The position numbers and the translations under genes were made by a program. DNA of 64,000 bases from Suillus spraguei (taxonomy: Eukaryota > Basidiomycota > Agaricomycetes > Boletales > Suillaceae), in contig JABCPU010000371.1 of assembly GCA_016800925.1 (NCBI GenBank), positions 1 to 64,000 on the forward strand. The letters run 5' to 3'. Within the stretch, counting starts at the first letter, position 1; the number at the start of each line of letters is the position of its first letter. The notes under the pieces are model-generated. The model did not search any database and was not told the origin of the DNA. It saw only the letters and a list, made by a program, of their open reading frames with translations. Positions 50,631 through 61,308 of this stretch are shown piece by piece.

Positions 50631-51837
50631 TCCATCAATAATGTTCCTGTGTACATACCGTTACTCACGATCTTAATCGCCTACGCTAGCCTTCAATCGG
50701 AATTCACGCCGACTGTGAGGTATCATCAGTAAACGCCTGAGTCCTTGATATTGTAGCTGTGGGAACTATATGAGGGACCAATTATTTTGCTGCCAAAGAT
50801 GACCATTTATACTACGGCAAAATTGATTTATTTGTATTATACTTACCACTATAGACTAACAAGAGGAGTTCTTGACAATCGCCATCGCACCTACTATCTT
50901 TGGTCGAGAGTTGTAAAATGGCCCGGAGTTGCAAATCACAATGTAGCACACACATCTTCCACTCATTTCCTTTACACAATGATTCTAGAGTATGGTCAGT
51001 ACAATGTCATGGAAGTGCTCGCGGCAGCAAAACACTGTTCAGTATATGCACTTTCCACGCCAATCCATCGAAGGGAGGCTAATACGTGCAGTAAAAAAAT
51101 CAGGAATTTTAACAATAATTTCTTATTAGCTTATAACACTATTCTAATTTTTTCTAACACGAGCACTGAGTTATGTTGAGAGATATAAATGTTGTACTAT
51201 CGACATGCATAGCGTGACAGGAGGTGTGAGCTTGTGTTCGGAGTTGCAAATAGGATTTTTGACAGTTGCCCCAGTTTCGTTCCTGAATCGTCGGAGACTT
51301 AAAACGGCAGTGTGACATAGTGTGACAGGATGGCTTCTGTGCGGGTGAGAATTTTTGCAACTCTGTGCTCAAACACTGTTTTGCACCGGCCTCTCTCTGG
51401 CAACATGGCCTTGACCTTTTTTGACATAGCATTAGAGTCTGTACTAATTTTTACTTGCTCCTGTTGTTTTCTTATTTTAATGTTGTGTAGTTGTTGTCTT
51501 ATAAAAAACTGGTTGAAACATTTTGCAACTCTGGGCCAAAGATAGTAACAAGGGATGAGAGTGCACTTGTGTCGAAGTTGTTGACCAATCTCATTTCATA
51601 TCATTCATGCTTCATATTAGAATCTAATTCAAGACTTCTTCAAGGATGGTCATTTTAGCATGGGTCGGCAGGGATAGATTTGCCTGTCAATGCACGACAA
51701 ACTCATGAGATACTGTATAATTTTGACCTTAGGTTCGTCCATTGCAAGCCCGACGAACCTAACCTATTTTTTTGTGACAGTCACATGCAAATTCAGCTGA
51801 CGAACCTAAATGTGTGACACTTGGTATTCATGCGATT
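50631..51837. other. AT-rich, probably repeat-derived region
   Basis: No gene can be supported. Short direct repeats around GTGTGACA occur near 51310 and 51800. The stretch is unlike the gene-rich part in base use and leads into the transposon nest, so old transposon debris is likely (inference). Confidence 0.4.
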
Positions 51838-52089
51838 TCAAGACATATACATGCTAATGCTCCTCAAATGCACCATATTGTTTGTTCGCAACACGTCTGC
51901 GCTTGCCCCTTCCCAATGGAACGGGTTCACCATTAAAAGCACTGGCAGGAACTTCCTCGAAACAATCAGTGACCTGTCCACATCAATTCTGTACCCGTCA
52001 GGTGCACACTTCTTTCCTGACACTACAAACTGCAGGAGAAGCTCCAATGGAGCATCATCACCTGGTTCCTCTTTGTTGTTGACAGTATC
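51838..52089 (-). pseudogene. downstream part of an interrupted reading frame
   Basis: A minus-strand open frame runs from the outer-element boundary (52089) to a TGA at 51838. It starts with an acidic, linker-like stretch (NNKEEPGDDAPLELLL) and continues with GKKCAPDGYRIDVDR. The reading frame is the same one that is open on the other side of the element at 62215-62308. I do not recognise the protein. It may be a host gene or an older transposon gene. Confidence 0.5.
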
Positions 52090-52314
52090 TGTTGAGTTAT
52101 CCGCAAGTCTCAGACACATTGTCGAAGTACAATCTGACTTGATTGTACAGGGAACCCGCTGACAAACACACAGTGTACTCGTACAGAAAAATACCTACTT
52201 ATATATGCCAGCCAACACTAAAACCATGCTGCCAACGCCTGGTAATATTGTGCCATCAATCCTGAAGATTCCTGATAAGTGTCGAGCTTGTACCTCGACC
52301 CCTGATATCCAACA
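52090..52314 (-). repeat. intact LTR of the outer element, family A
   Basis: 225 bp, ends TGTTG...CAACA. It contains a TATATAAG box on the minus strand (near 52200). It matches the solo LTR at 46323-46499 and the split copy that ends at 62214. Confidence 0.88.
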
Positions 52315-52800
52315 CACCCCCTTGAGTGAAGACACTCTCGGGAAAAATTTCACCCCCTGCAACCAAGACCAAAATCCTCCTGTGCCCTGCTTTTCCAGCC
52401 TGTGCTGAATGTCTTCATCATCCAATTCTTCCTCAGCATGACTGATCCAGGGCGCTAGACTCCACCCACATCATCCCCACTGATCCTGCCCTTGACATGA
52501 CTAACCCAGGCACCTGATGCCCCCGCTGTCCCTGCCAATAATTTCTGCCTTTCTGCTGCAAAAAAACCTTCACATTTTCTGCCTCAATCGCCTTGTCCGC
52601 CCTCCAATGTTCATCAACCGTTGCAAATACCATGTCTGAGCAAGAGATCTTGCTTGAGTGATAGTGCCAGGGCATGCGAGATAGCAAATAGAATTTGGGG
52701 TAAAAGAGTGATGAGAATAAGGCCACCTTGTCCAAGACTTCTGCCTTCTGCTGGTGATGTTGTCACCAATAGCTCCTCATGGGGCTGCAAGAGCTCTGCC

Positions 52801-53273
52801 TGTTACAATCGTACGTGCCCCTATTCATTTTCCATCTCATTTACTTGTATATTACGTAACATGACTCTGACTTGTATGCTCAACGCATCTGTACTATAGT
52901 TGCCTTCCTTCTTTGGATACGCACTTACGTTCCCACGTCTCACTTGGTCTGTGTGCACATATTGGCTTATTTAAGCACAGTGTATTTGTAGTAGATTCTT
53001 TACTTTAATCTTACTGGGTTTTACCTGGAATCTCCTTCGCTTAGGCCTCCAACCTAAGTCGTCTTGAATCGTCTCTAAGTCTAAGCACTCCTTAGTCTTA
53101 GTCTCTATTCTTGTGGATACCTCTTTGACTTGTCATTGAGGCTAAAACCTTGATCGTACTCAGAACGCGTTCCTAGTACTTTCACCTTGTCCTCTTGTGG
53201 ACATTGTAAGAATTCCCAGCAGACCGTCTGTGTCTTCTCACTGTCGCTGGTGACGCCACCCCAGTTCGTAACA
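52801..53273 (+). repeat. left LTR of the Gypsy element
   Basis: 473 bp. A TATA-like TATTTAAG at 52968-52975 precedes ACTTTAATCTT (53002-53012) by about 34 bases, a spacing fitting a transcription start there. That 11-mer is complementary to the bases just behind this LTR. Confidence 0.95.
52968..52975 (+). promoter_or_regulatory. TATA-like box of the Gypsy LTR promoter
   Basis: The sequence TATTTAAG lies 34 bases before the proposed transcript start at 53002. The same box occurs in the right LTR. Confidence 0.6.
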
Positions 53274-53274
53274 A

Positions 53275-53285
53275 AAGATTAAAGT
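53275..53285 (+). promoter_or_regulatory. putative self-priming primer-binding site
   Basis: AAGATTAAAGT begins two bases after the left LTR. It is the exact reverse complement of ACTTTAATCTT at 53002-53012 in the LTR. In Tf1 of fission yeast the first 11 bases of the transcript anneal to such a site and prime minus-strand synthesis instead of a tRNA. I see no tRNA-type site (TGG start) here. Confidence 0.75.
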
Positions 53286-53473
53286 CCATTTTGATCGTCG
53301 ACTATTCAGTCTTCGACCCTGAACCCTGATCGCTTAGATCAGCAGACTAGCGTACGCGTACGCTGAGCAGATTGTCAAGAGGAAGCCCCCTGACAGAAGA
53401 AAAGCCCTGACGGACAGCAAGACAGCGCGTGTAGGCATCGAGAAAGTATAACTCACCAGAAGAATCATCAACC

Positions 53474-54310
53474 ATGTCGACCAAAGAATTCGAATACAAG
53501 ATCGGTCAACCGATTGGTTTTGATGGAGATCGTGATAACTCTCGCAAGTTCATCCAGTCATGCAATTTGCACTTTGACATCAATGAAAAGCTTTACACCA
53601 CCGACAAGCAGAAGATCATCTACATAACATCCTTTATGACCGAAAGGAATGCCAAGTCTTGGAAAGAACAATTCCTTGAACACGCCCAATCTACTGATAC
53701 TTCGGGACAAAAAGTTGGTTATGGGACGATGGCAGATTTTATGAAGAGCTTCAAAGAAGCATTTGAACCAGTGGATACCAAGGGAACCGCACTTACAAGA
53801 CTCAGAGATCTCAAACAAGGAACTGGAGATCTCCACACCTATGTCGCTGACTTTGAGGCACTTGCAGCCAAGGCTCAGATCACTGACAACGCGACGAAGA
53901 TCCAGTTCTTCCAAGACGGCCTTAATTGGGGTATCCTTACAAAGCTTTTCAATACAGGAGACGTCTCCGAAATATTCAGAGAAGTTGTGTTGCAATGCGT
54001 TGCTATTGACAACGCTCATCATCGGCTCAACGCCATGAGGACACGTCATACTCCACAACAGAAGAAGAAGAACTATGGGAATGCACGGTATATTCCAAAC
54101 CGTGACTCCAATGCAATGGTCGTAGATCGAATCTCCGACATGGAAAGATCCGAATGCATGAAGAAAGGGCAATGCTTCGGATGCAAGAAGACAGGACACC
54201 GTATCCATAATTGTCCTGAAAGAAAGAAGAAGACCCCACTCCGACAAACCGAAGTCAAAGGGGAAGAAGGAGATGAAGAAACCGTGAGACGGATTGTTGA
54301 GGATTTTTGA
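53474..54310 (+). CDS. gag: Gag of the Gypsy element
   Basis: Structural protein of the retrotransposon particle, 278 residues. The N-terminal and central part is the Ty3/Gypsy capsid type (IGFDGDRDNSRKFIQS at the start, then RLRDLKQGTGDLHTYVADFE and a FQDGLNWGILTKLF segment). A basic stretch leads to one CCHC zinc knuckle, CFGCKKTGHRIHNC, at about residues 235-248. The frame is intact. The stop TGA (54308-54310) directly follows a run of five T, and pol begins in the -1 frame at this spot. Confidence 0.93.
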   Translation: MSTKEFEYKIGQPIGFDGDRDNSRKFIQSCNLHFDINEKLYTTDKQKIIYITSFMTERNAKSWKEQFLEHAQSTDTSGQKVGYGTMADFMKSFKEAFEPVDTKGTALTRLRDLKQGTGDLHTYVADFEALAAKAQITDNATKIQFFQDGLNWGILTKLFNTGDVSEIFREVVLQCVAIDNAHHRLNAMRTRHTPQQKKKNYGNARYIPNRDSNAMVVDRISDMERSECMKKGQCFGCKKTGHRIHNCPERKKKTPLRQTEVKGEEGDEETVRRIVEDF

Positions 54311-57300
54311 CTTGGAGAAACAAAGACTCGACGTATGTTTCTCCCAATGTATTACTAAGACTTGTACGCGCTGTAGGTGAAAGAAAAGAACTTTGTGTCC
54401 CTATCACCCTCCACTCGCGTACTCGCTTGAAATCCGTCGACACCACCGCTGTTATTGATTCAGGAGCAGCAGGAACATTCATCTCAGAAGAGTTTGTGAA
54501 ACTCCATCAAATCACACGACGAAAACTCAAAGAACCATTTCGAGTTACTACGGCAGATGGAACTCTCATAAAAGGAGGACCAATTACGCACTACTGTCTT
54601 CTTGTGGTCAAGATTGACGATCGAACCATGTACGGAAAATTCAATATCACTAAGCTAGGAAGAAGAGATCAAATCCTCCTTGGAATCCCATGGTTGCGAG
54701 CGATGAACCCAATTATAGATTGGGCTGCTGAAACACTCATCCTCTCACGGACAGAGAAATCAGATGAAATTGAAATTGATATAGACGAAGATCGGAAGAA
54801 GAACGGACTGCCCCAACTCTTCAATCATCACACCAGATGGCAACATTCCCGCCTTCCGAAGCCCTTCATCGCCTCTCCTATTGATGCTCCTGAGAACCCA
54901 GAGCCAGAAGTACGAATGCCATGTACTGCAGACCCTACCCCTTGTGTACAATTGCCACGAGCAGTATCACCAATTCCCCGCGCAGAGAAGCGCAAGAACG
55001 AATCCGAACCTGAGCATCGGATCGGACAAGAACCTATTGAGCAGCGGCCAATAGAAGAACAGAAACATGGAAAGAGGAAAACGGAAGAAGAACTCCCAGG
55101 GCGAAGCACCAACGTACCAAAATTATCCAAGTTCTTCGTTCCCCCAAAAACCCTTTCAGCTTCAATAGAAGAAACCCCCGATAAAGAAGAACCCGTACCC
55201 TCGTTGATCCCAACCGAGGATGATGACCAATTCGATACCATGAATGACGTCTGGCATACGCCAGAAGTACGCGAAATTTCCTCGTATGAACTAGGAGATG
55301 GAGAATTTCTCGTGGAATACGACACTGATGGAGTCAGCATGAGAATCATAGAAGAAGTTTCCATGGACACGCCTCTCACACCTGATGGAACTTCCCGATT
55401 CGAACAAACTTCCAACTATTCCACAGTCTTCCTTCCACCACCAAAATACAGCAACAAGGCTCAGGAATTCGCTACGGATGAGAAGGAAAAGAAAAAGAAA
55501 TCCTTTGAAGAATTGGTCCTGGATTATTTGCACGACTTCGCAGACGTCTTTGCTAAAGACGGATTAAACAAACTACCCCCCGAATGCCCTGGTATCGATC
55601 ATCGGATCGACACCAAACCCGGTTTTATCCCTTGCATGTCTAAGGTTTACCCACTATCGGAAAAAGAACGCGCTGCTGTCAAAACGTTTATCGATGAAAA
55701 CGTTGCGAAAGGCTTTATCTCGGAATCGAAGTCACCTCAAGCTAGTGGCTTCTTCTTTGTGAGAAAGAAGAGCGGAGAACTGCGTCCCTGTCAAGATTAT
55801 TGCTACATCAATGATTGGACAGTCAAGAACGCATACCCGCTTCCACTCCCTATTTCCCTTGTCGCACGTCTTCATAATGCACAGTTCTTTACGAAAATGG
55901 ATATCCGGTCCGGTTATAACAACATTCGCATCCATCCTAACGACAGGTGGAAAGCTGCTTTTACCACAGAATTTGGCCTCTTTGAACTGAACGTCATGTT
56001 CTTTGGCCTCTGTAATTCCCCAGCAACTTTTCAAGCATACATGAATCGCACCTTTCAACAAGAAATCAATGAAGGATGGATGGTTATCTATATGGACAAT
56101 ATCCTGATTTTCTCTACAACAATGGCAGAACACCATGAACGGACTAGACAAGTTTTGATGAAAATACGAAAAGAACACCTGTTCTTGAAACCGGAGAAAT
56201 GCACCTTCGATGCAGAAGAAGTGGAATACCTCGGAATGATAATTCGCCCCGGACAAGTTGCCATGGACACCGCCAAGACCAAGGGAATCTCCGAATGGCC
56301 AATCCCGAAATCTGTAAAAGATGTTCGGTCATTCCTTGGTTTTTTGCAACTTCTACCGCATGTTCATTTCCCACTATTCTGACATCGCCAGACCCCTTAT
56401 CAATTTGACAAAGAAAGATAAGGCCTTTGAGTGGTCAACCGAATGTATGGACACCTTCGAAGAATTGAAACGGCGCTTCACTTCCCAACCGGTACTCCGT
56501 AACCCTGATCCTTCCCGACAATTTGCCATTGCTACCAACGCTTTGCTTGTAGCTACTGGCGGAGTTCTCCTACAGACTGATGAGAATGGTGTTTATCACC
56601 CATGTGCATACCTCTCACAGTCTTTGAACCCCGCAGAACGCAACTACCAGATCTTTGATCGGGAACTCCTTGCCGTGATCCGGGCATTGAACGAATGGCG
56701 TCATTATCTCGAAGGACACCCACACCCCGTCCTGGTATTCACAGACCATAAGAACCTTCTGTACTTTAGAAGTGCACAGAAGCTCACCCGTCGCCAAGCA
56801 CGTTGGCAATTGATTTTGTCTATTTACGACATTGAACTGCATCACGTTGCAGGTACTAAATTAGCAGTACCTGATGCACTATCCCGCCGGCCTGTTTATG
56901 ACTCTGGCAAAGACAATAATGAGGACCAGACCCTCCTCCCTGACGCTCTATTCGTTCGTCTTATTGATACCGACTTGAAGGATGTGCTGTCATCCTCTGA
57001 CCCCCTCGACGACCCTGTCTTCAAGACGGCATCTGATGCCCTTGATGGCGTGTGCCTGCCCCCTATGAAGTCGGCACTTTCTGATTGGAAGGTTGAGGAG
57101 AACATCCTCTATTTTAAAAACCGCGCCTATATTCCACCGGCGCATCGCTCCGATATCCTGAAAAGGTATCATGATCATCCTACCGCGGGTCACCCCGGTA
57201 GATTCAAAACTGAAGAACTCGTAAAACGGGAAGCCTGGTGGCCTGCAATGGGCTCTTATATTCGGAAATACATTGAGGGTTGCGCCCTTTGCCAGCAAAT

Positions 57301-58411
57301 GAAAGCGGATACTCATCCTGTCCGGCCCCCGCTCACGCCTATTCCCTCGTCGGCTGTTCGCCCGTTCTCCAGGTCTCCGTTGATCTCATCACTGACCTCC
57401 CCGTCTCTGGAGGCTTTGACAGTATCATGGTCGTGGTAGACCATGGCCTTACGAAGGGGGTAATTATTATCCCTTGTTTGAAAACCATCACTTCAGAAGG
57501 TGTGGCTAAACTATTTTTAAAACATGTTTACTGACGATTTGGACTTCATGACAAAGTCATCTCGGATCGAGGACCGCAATTCCTATCTCGCTTCTCAAAG
57601 AACTTGCCCGACTTCTCGACTACGTCATCGCTCCATCTACGGCTTACCACCCACAGACTGATGGCCAAACTGAAAGGCTAAATCAAGAACTTGAAACATA
57701 CCTCCGCATCTACTGCCGAAACCACCCGAAGATTGGGTAGAACACCTACCAATCGCTGAATTCGTCCACAACCACCGAAAACACGATGCAAGGAATGCAT
57801 CACCTTTTTATCTGATGATGGGATATGAACCACGCGCTATCCCTCATCTTATCCCTGATTCATCAGTCCCCGCAGCAGAAGACCGAGTACGATCTCTGCA
57901 GAAGATAAGAGAGGAAGCAATCGCCTGTCATAACATTGCAATGCAGACAATGGCCGAACGATCTCGAGGAGATAAGTACATCCCATGGAAGATTGGAGAT
58001 AAGGTTTGGCTATCTGCCGCCAATCTTAGACTCAAACTCTCATCAAGGAAACTCGCCCCAAAGCAATATGGACCTTTCCCGATCATCGATGTCTTATCTC
58101 CCATCACGTTCACGCTCAAACTCCCTCCGCAGTGGAAAATCCACCCCACGTTTCATGCTTCTGTCTTATCATCCTATAGCGAAACAGACATACATGGCCC
58201 GAACTTCCCCGAACCACCACCTGACATCATCGAAGAAGAAGAAGAATATGAAGTAGAAGCAATCCTTTCTCACAAAGGAACCGGCATTCACCGACATTAT
58301 CTCGTTTCTTGGAAAGGATATTCATCAGGAGATAACGAATGGCTCCCAGAAAAGAACTTGAAAAACTCCGCTCAACTCTTGAATGCTTATAAGAAGCAAC
58401 ACACCCTCTGA
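54307..58411 (+). pseudogene. pol: Pol of the Gypsy element, broken in several places
   Basis: Pol starts by a likely -1 shift at the gag stop. An aspartic protease core follows (VIDSGAAGTFIS). A long acidic/Pro-rich linker precedes the reverse transcriptase, which reads up to KMDIRSGYNNIRI and the catalytic block YMDNILIF (standard YxDD has become YMDN). RNase H carries TDHKNLLY, and the integrase has an H2C2 zinc-binding region (HPTAGHPG, CALCQQ) and a DDE-type core. The C-terminus is a chromodomain with HRHYLVSWKGYSSGDNEWLP. Breaks: an extra base in a T run at 56340-56345, one-base losses near 57370, 57595 and 57727, and a TGA at 57532-57534. The changed last Asp of the YxDD box alone would abolish polymerase activity. 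Confidence 0.92.
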
Positions 58412-58466
58412 TTATTCTTCAGTCAAATCAACTCGCGTCAAGCACCTGATTAACTACTATCTCGAA

Positions 58467-59702
58467 ATGTCTTTTCCCACTGCTTACATCACACCCGTCG
58501 TCATTGCCACCAATGACTCTGACTCTGAAATTGAACAATACGGAACTCTCACCGCAGAAATCGACAATACCTCTTACATCGAAGCCGCCATCCTCTGTGA
58601 GGGACATGCCCTCGAAATCGAAAGAATCCTCACTGAAAGAGGTGCCTTCCCCGCTCTACTCCTTGTTAACATCATCTGCACCGCAGCCCTCATCGAAGCC
58701 ACCGCTAAAGAAACTACAGAAATCACACTCCGTCACCATTTCATTCATCTTCAAAAACGCATTCATGCTTACGCTATGCTGTTACTTCCCGATTCTTTTA
58801 AGAATGATGTTGAAGAAGCTATTCACATCATTGCCGAACGTCGAGCAGGTGTTGCTCGACCTCCCTCTCCGCAAGGAGATACGCCACTTCCTATCCCAGC
58901 ACCCGCCTCTTCGTGCATTTATTCTAGTCTTGATGCCTTTGCTGGCCTATACACTGCTGTGCAAGAAATTGGACAACTTACCGGCACGGTTGTTGACACC
59001 ATCCAGCGATCGGTCGCTGAAACTAGAGCAGCCAGAAACCTAGTAGAAGAAGCTATCACTGATTTACAACAAACGCAAGCTGATCTTGCATCTCCCCGAA
59101 CTCCATCTCCCATTGAACGGCCAATCTCGCCACCGCCAGCAACAACCTCTCTTGATTGCCCTGATTGGTTGTACGAACCTTGCACAATAGAACAGTGTGA
59201 GGCCGCTAAACTACTAGGTATTCTGGCCACTGAGTTGGTAACACTCGGTCCCCGACTTCGCGACCTCCATATACACCCCCCCAATGTCTATCCCATCATC
59301 ATTCAGTCCAATGGATTCTGTCTCGCTGATCTTAGTAAAAGATTTTGGCATAACCTCTTCATCTCCTCTGGTGAACTTCTTGCGGCTGCTGAGCGAGCAG
59401 TTACCCCAGATCTTCCCACGTCGGCATACACATTGTCCCCGCTCAACAGGCGCAACTTTAAACGAGCTAACACACTTGCCTTAAAACGTATGAAGAGGAA
59501 CAAGGGAAAGAAGCGCGCCAGATCCACTAGCCCCACGCCCATCATTTCCCCGTCACCCTTACGCAAAGTCCATTCCAATCCAGATGAGAATATGAAGTGC
59601 CGTGTCTGTGGGTTGCTAGGACATCGTCAAAGAATTGTGCGGAATATCAGTGCAAGGTTTGCAGATATTGGTCGCCGACTCATTTGTCCCTTACTGCCCT
59701 AA
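58467..59702 (+). CDS. third ORF of the Gypsy element, function unknown
   Basis: An open frame of about 410 residues lies between pol and the polypurine tract. An upstream continuation overlaps the pol end (from 58383), but the ATG at 58467 has A at -3 and begins MSFPTAYITPVVIA. The N-terminal half is helical and Ala/Glu-rich (ALEIERILTERGAFPALLLV, IHLQKRIHAYAMLLLP). The middle is Ser/Pro-rich, with a further helical stretch. The end is strongly basic (RMKRNKGKKRARS) and has the beginning of a zinc-knuckle-like pattern (CRVCGLLGHR). A one-base loss near 59630 seems to break a second half of that pattern, since Cys-containing residues continue in the next frame. I do not recognise the family. 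A nucleic-acid-binding or accessory Gag-like role is only a guess. Confidence 0.7.
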   Translation: MSFPTAYITPVVIATNDSDSEIEQYGTLTAEIDNTSYIEAAILCEGHALEIERILTERGAFPALLLVNIICTAALIEATAKETTEITLRHHFIHLQKRIHAYAMLLLPDSFKNDVEEAIHIIAERRAGVARPPSPQGDTPLPIPAPASSCIYSSLDAFAGLYTAVQEIGQLTGTVVDTIQRSVAETRAARNLVEEAITDLQQTQADLASPRTPSPIERPISPPPATTSLDCPDWLYEPCTIEQCEAAKLLGILATELVTLGPRLRDLHIHPPNVYPIIIQSNGFCLADLSKRFWHNLFISSGELLAAAERAVTPDLPTSAYTLSPLNRRNFKRANTLALKRMKRNKGKKRARSTSPTPIISPSPLRKVHSNPDENMKCRVCGLLGHRQRIVRNISARFADIGRRLICPLLP

Positions 59703-59949
59703 ACGAGTTGGGCCTCCTCCTTTCAAGTTAACTTGGAAAGATGAGGATTCTATGATGCACTTCACGCTTGGAGCAGCAGCTTGACGATGAACGTATTCAA
59801 GCAGAAAAGAGAAGGGACTCTAAACGACGAGCTGGTCTGGAGGAAGCTAAGTACATGAGGGGTGGGTCCTTTGCTGACGAAGACTACGACTGGAGTGACG
59901 ATCCCGTTTACTACGCAAACCAAAGTGATTGAAAGTCGGTGACTTTCAG

Positions 59950-59965
59950 TGTAAAACGGGGGTAA
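59950..59965 (+). promoter_or_regulatory. polypurine tract of the Gypsy element
   Basis: The run AAAACGGGGG directly precedes the right LTR (59966), the standard place where plus-strand synthesis starts. Confidence 0.8.
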
Positions 59966-60434
59966 TGTTACAATCGTACGTGCCCCTATTCATTTTCCAT
60001 CTCATTTACTTGTATATTACGTAACATGACTCTGACTTGTATGCTCAACGCATCTGTACTATAGTTGCCTTCCTTCTTTGGATACGCACTTACGTTCCCA
60101 TGTCTCACTTGGTCTGTGCGCACATATTGGCTTATTTAAGCACAGTGTATTTGTAGTAGATTCTTTACTTTAATCTTACTGGGTTTTACCTGGAATCTCC
60201 TTCGCTTAGGCTCCAACCTAAGTCGTCTTGAATCGTCTCTAAGTCTAAGCACTCCTTAGTCTTAGTCTCTATTCTTGTGGATACCTCTTTGACTTGTCAT
60301 TGAGGCTAAACCTTGATCGTACTCAGAACGCGTTCCTAGTACTTTCACCTTGTTCCTCTTGTGGACATTGTAAGAATTCCCAGCAGACCGTCTGTGTCTC
60401 ACTGTCGCTGGTGACGCCACCCCAGTTCGTAACA
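59966..60434 (+). repeat. right LTR of the Gypsy element
   Basis: 469 bp. Compared with the left LTR it differs by two substitutions (near 60101 and 60119) and four small indels (a C in the AGGCC run, an A in the GCTAAAA run, a T in CTTGTTCC and three bases in TCTTCTC), which accounts for the 4-bp length difference. Confidence 0.95.
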
Positions 60435-60511
60435 CTGCCAGGTTGTGAGATGCATTTGTGTTGAGTTATCTGCAAGTCTCAGACATGTTGTTGAAGTATG
60501 ATCTAACTTGA

Positions 60512-61288
60512 TGAAGGCAAGTAAGGGTGACTGGGTGGACTGGTGAAGAGTGCTGACTCTACAGAGCTCCTCTGGATGAAAATGAAAACTCGTCCCAAGG
60601 GGATTGCTACTGAGAAAAGATTCCTCTAAGAAAATGAGGGGATCAGTGGGCTAGATTTCAGTCTGGGGACTCGAAGAGCATCCTAGAGCAAATGAGATCG
60701 TGGGAACTTGAAGTGCGTCAAAGGCGCCAAAAGCGCACTTTGTATAGAGACACATGAAAGGCGCGGATAGGCTTTTTAAGTCTGGAGAGGCAAAGGTACA
60801 ATACTACTTGAGAGAAGGAAGGCGAAAACAGCAAATATGTTCGTGAAGTGGTCAAGCGCGAGCTCAGGCAAATGAATCCAAAATGAACTTTGATATTCAC
60901 TACTACAGTACCAGTAGATGGTGGAACGGAAGATGATCCTTCTTTTTCCTGCTGATGTATATATATATCCCTGTGCGAGTTCCCAGGGTGTGGAACCAAG
61001 TAGGTAGTGCTCATGTATGTAAGGTGAGTAACATAGGAAAAATAACAAGAGTGGTATGTGATAATAGAGTAATAGTGACTGTGCAAGCAAATAAGAACAG
61101 AACAAAATTGAGTATTCACCAATGGACCTTGGAGGACAGTGGACAGGACATGCGAATGGAGGACACCAAGTTTTGAGAGGATGCGATGAAAGGTGCCATA
61201 GGCACCAAAGCGCTTACGAGCACCTTAACACTGGTGGTTGTATAATGTGGGTGGCGCCTATGCAGGCATGGAGGCTCCAATCTCTACA
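60512..61288. mobile_element. 0.78-kb insertion in the outer element's split LTR
   Basis: This stretch interrupts the family A LTR between sequence matching its first and middle parts. It begins TG and ends CA and is flanked by the short duplication TTGA. If one base is moved to the flank, the duplication is TTGAT. It has no inverted terminal repeats and no recognisable coding domain; a minus-strand open frame of about 130 codons shows no motif. It may be a solo LTR or another non-autonomous unit. Confidence 0.6.
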
Positions 61289-61308
61289 TTGATTGTACAG
61301 GAAACCTG

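Larger units (their letters stand above)
52801..60434 (+). mobile_element. Ty3/Gypsy chromodomain LTR retrotransposon, nearly full length
   Basis: Two LTRs (52801-53273 and 59966-60434) begin TGTTACAATCG and end GTTCGTAACA. The exact duplication CTGCC flanks the element (52796-52800 and 60435-60439), so it is one integration event of 7634 bp. It has gag, pol and a third ORF. The polypurine tract AAAACGGGGG is just before the right LTR. Pol order is protease, reverse transcriptase, RNase H, integrase with a chromodomain at its end, that is, the chromovirus lineage of Ty3/Gypsy. Pol carries several frame breaks (see pol entry). LTRs differ by only two substitutions and a few small indels, so the insertion is young. 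Confidence 0.96.

Noticed and set aside
53558..54247. Minus-strand open frame of 229 codons opposite gag
   Set aside because: Gag on the plus strand has a capsid-type sequence and zinc knuckle; the reverse frame is Cys/Leu-rich noise.
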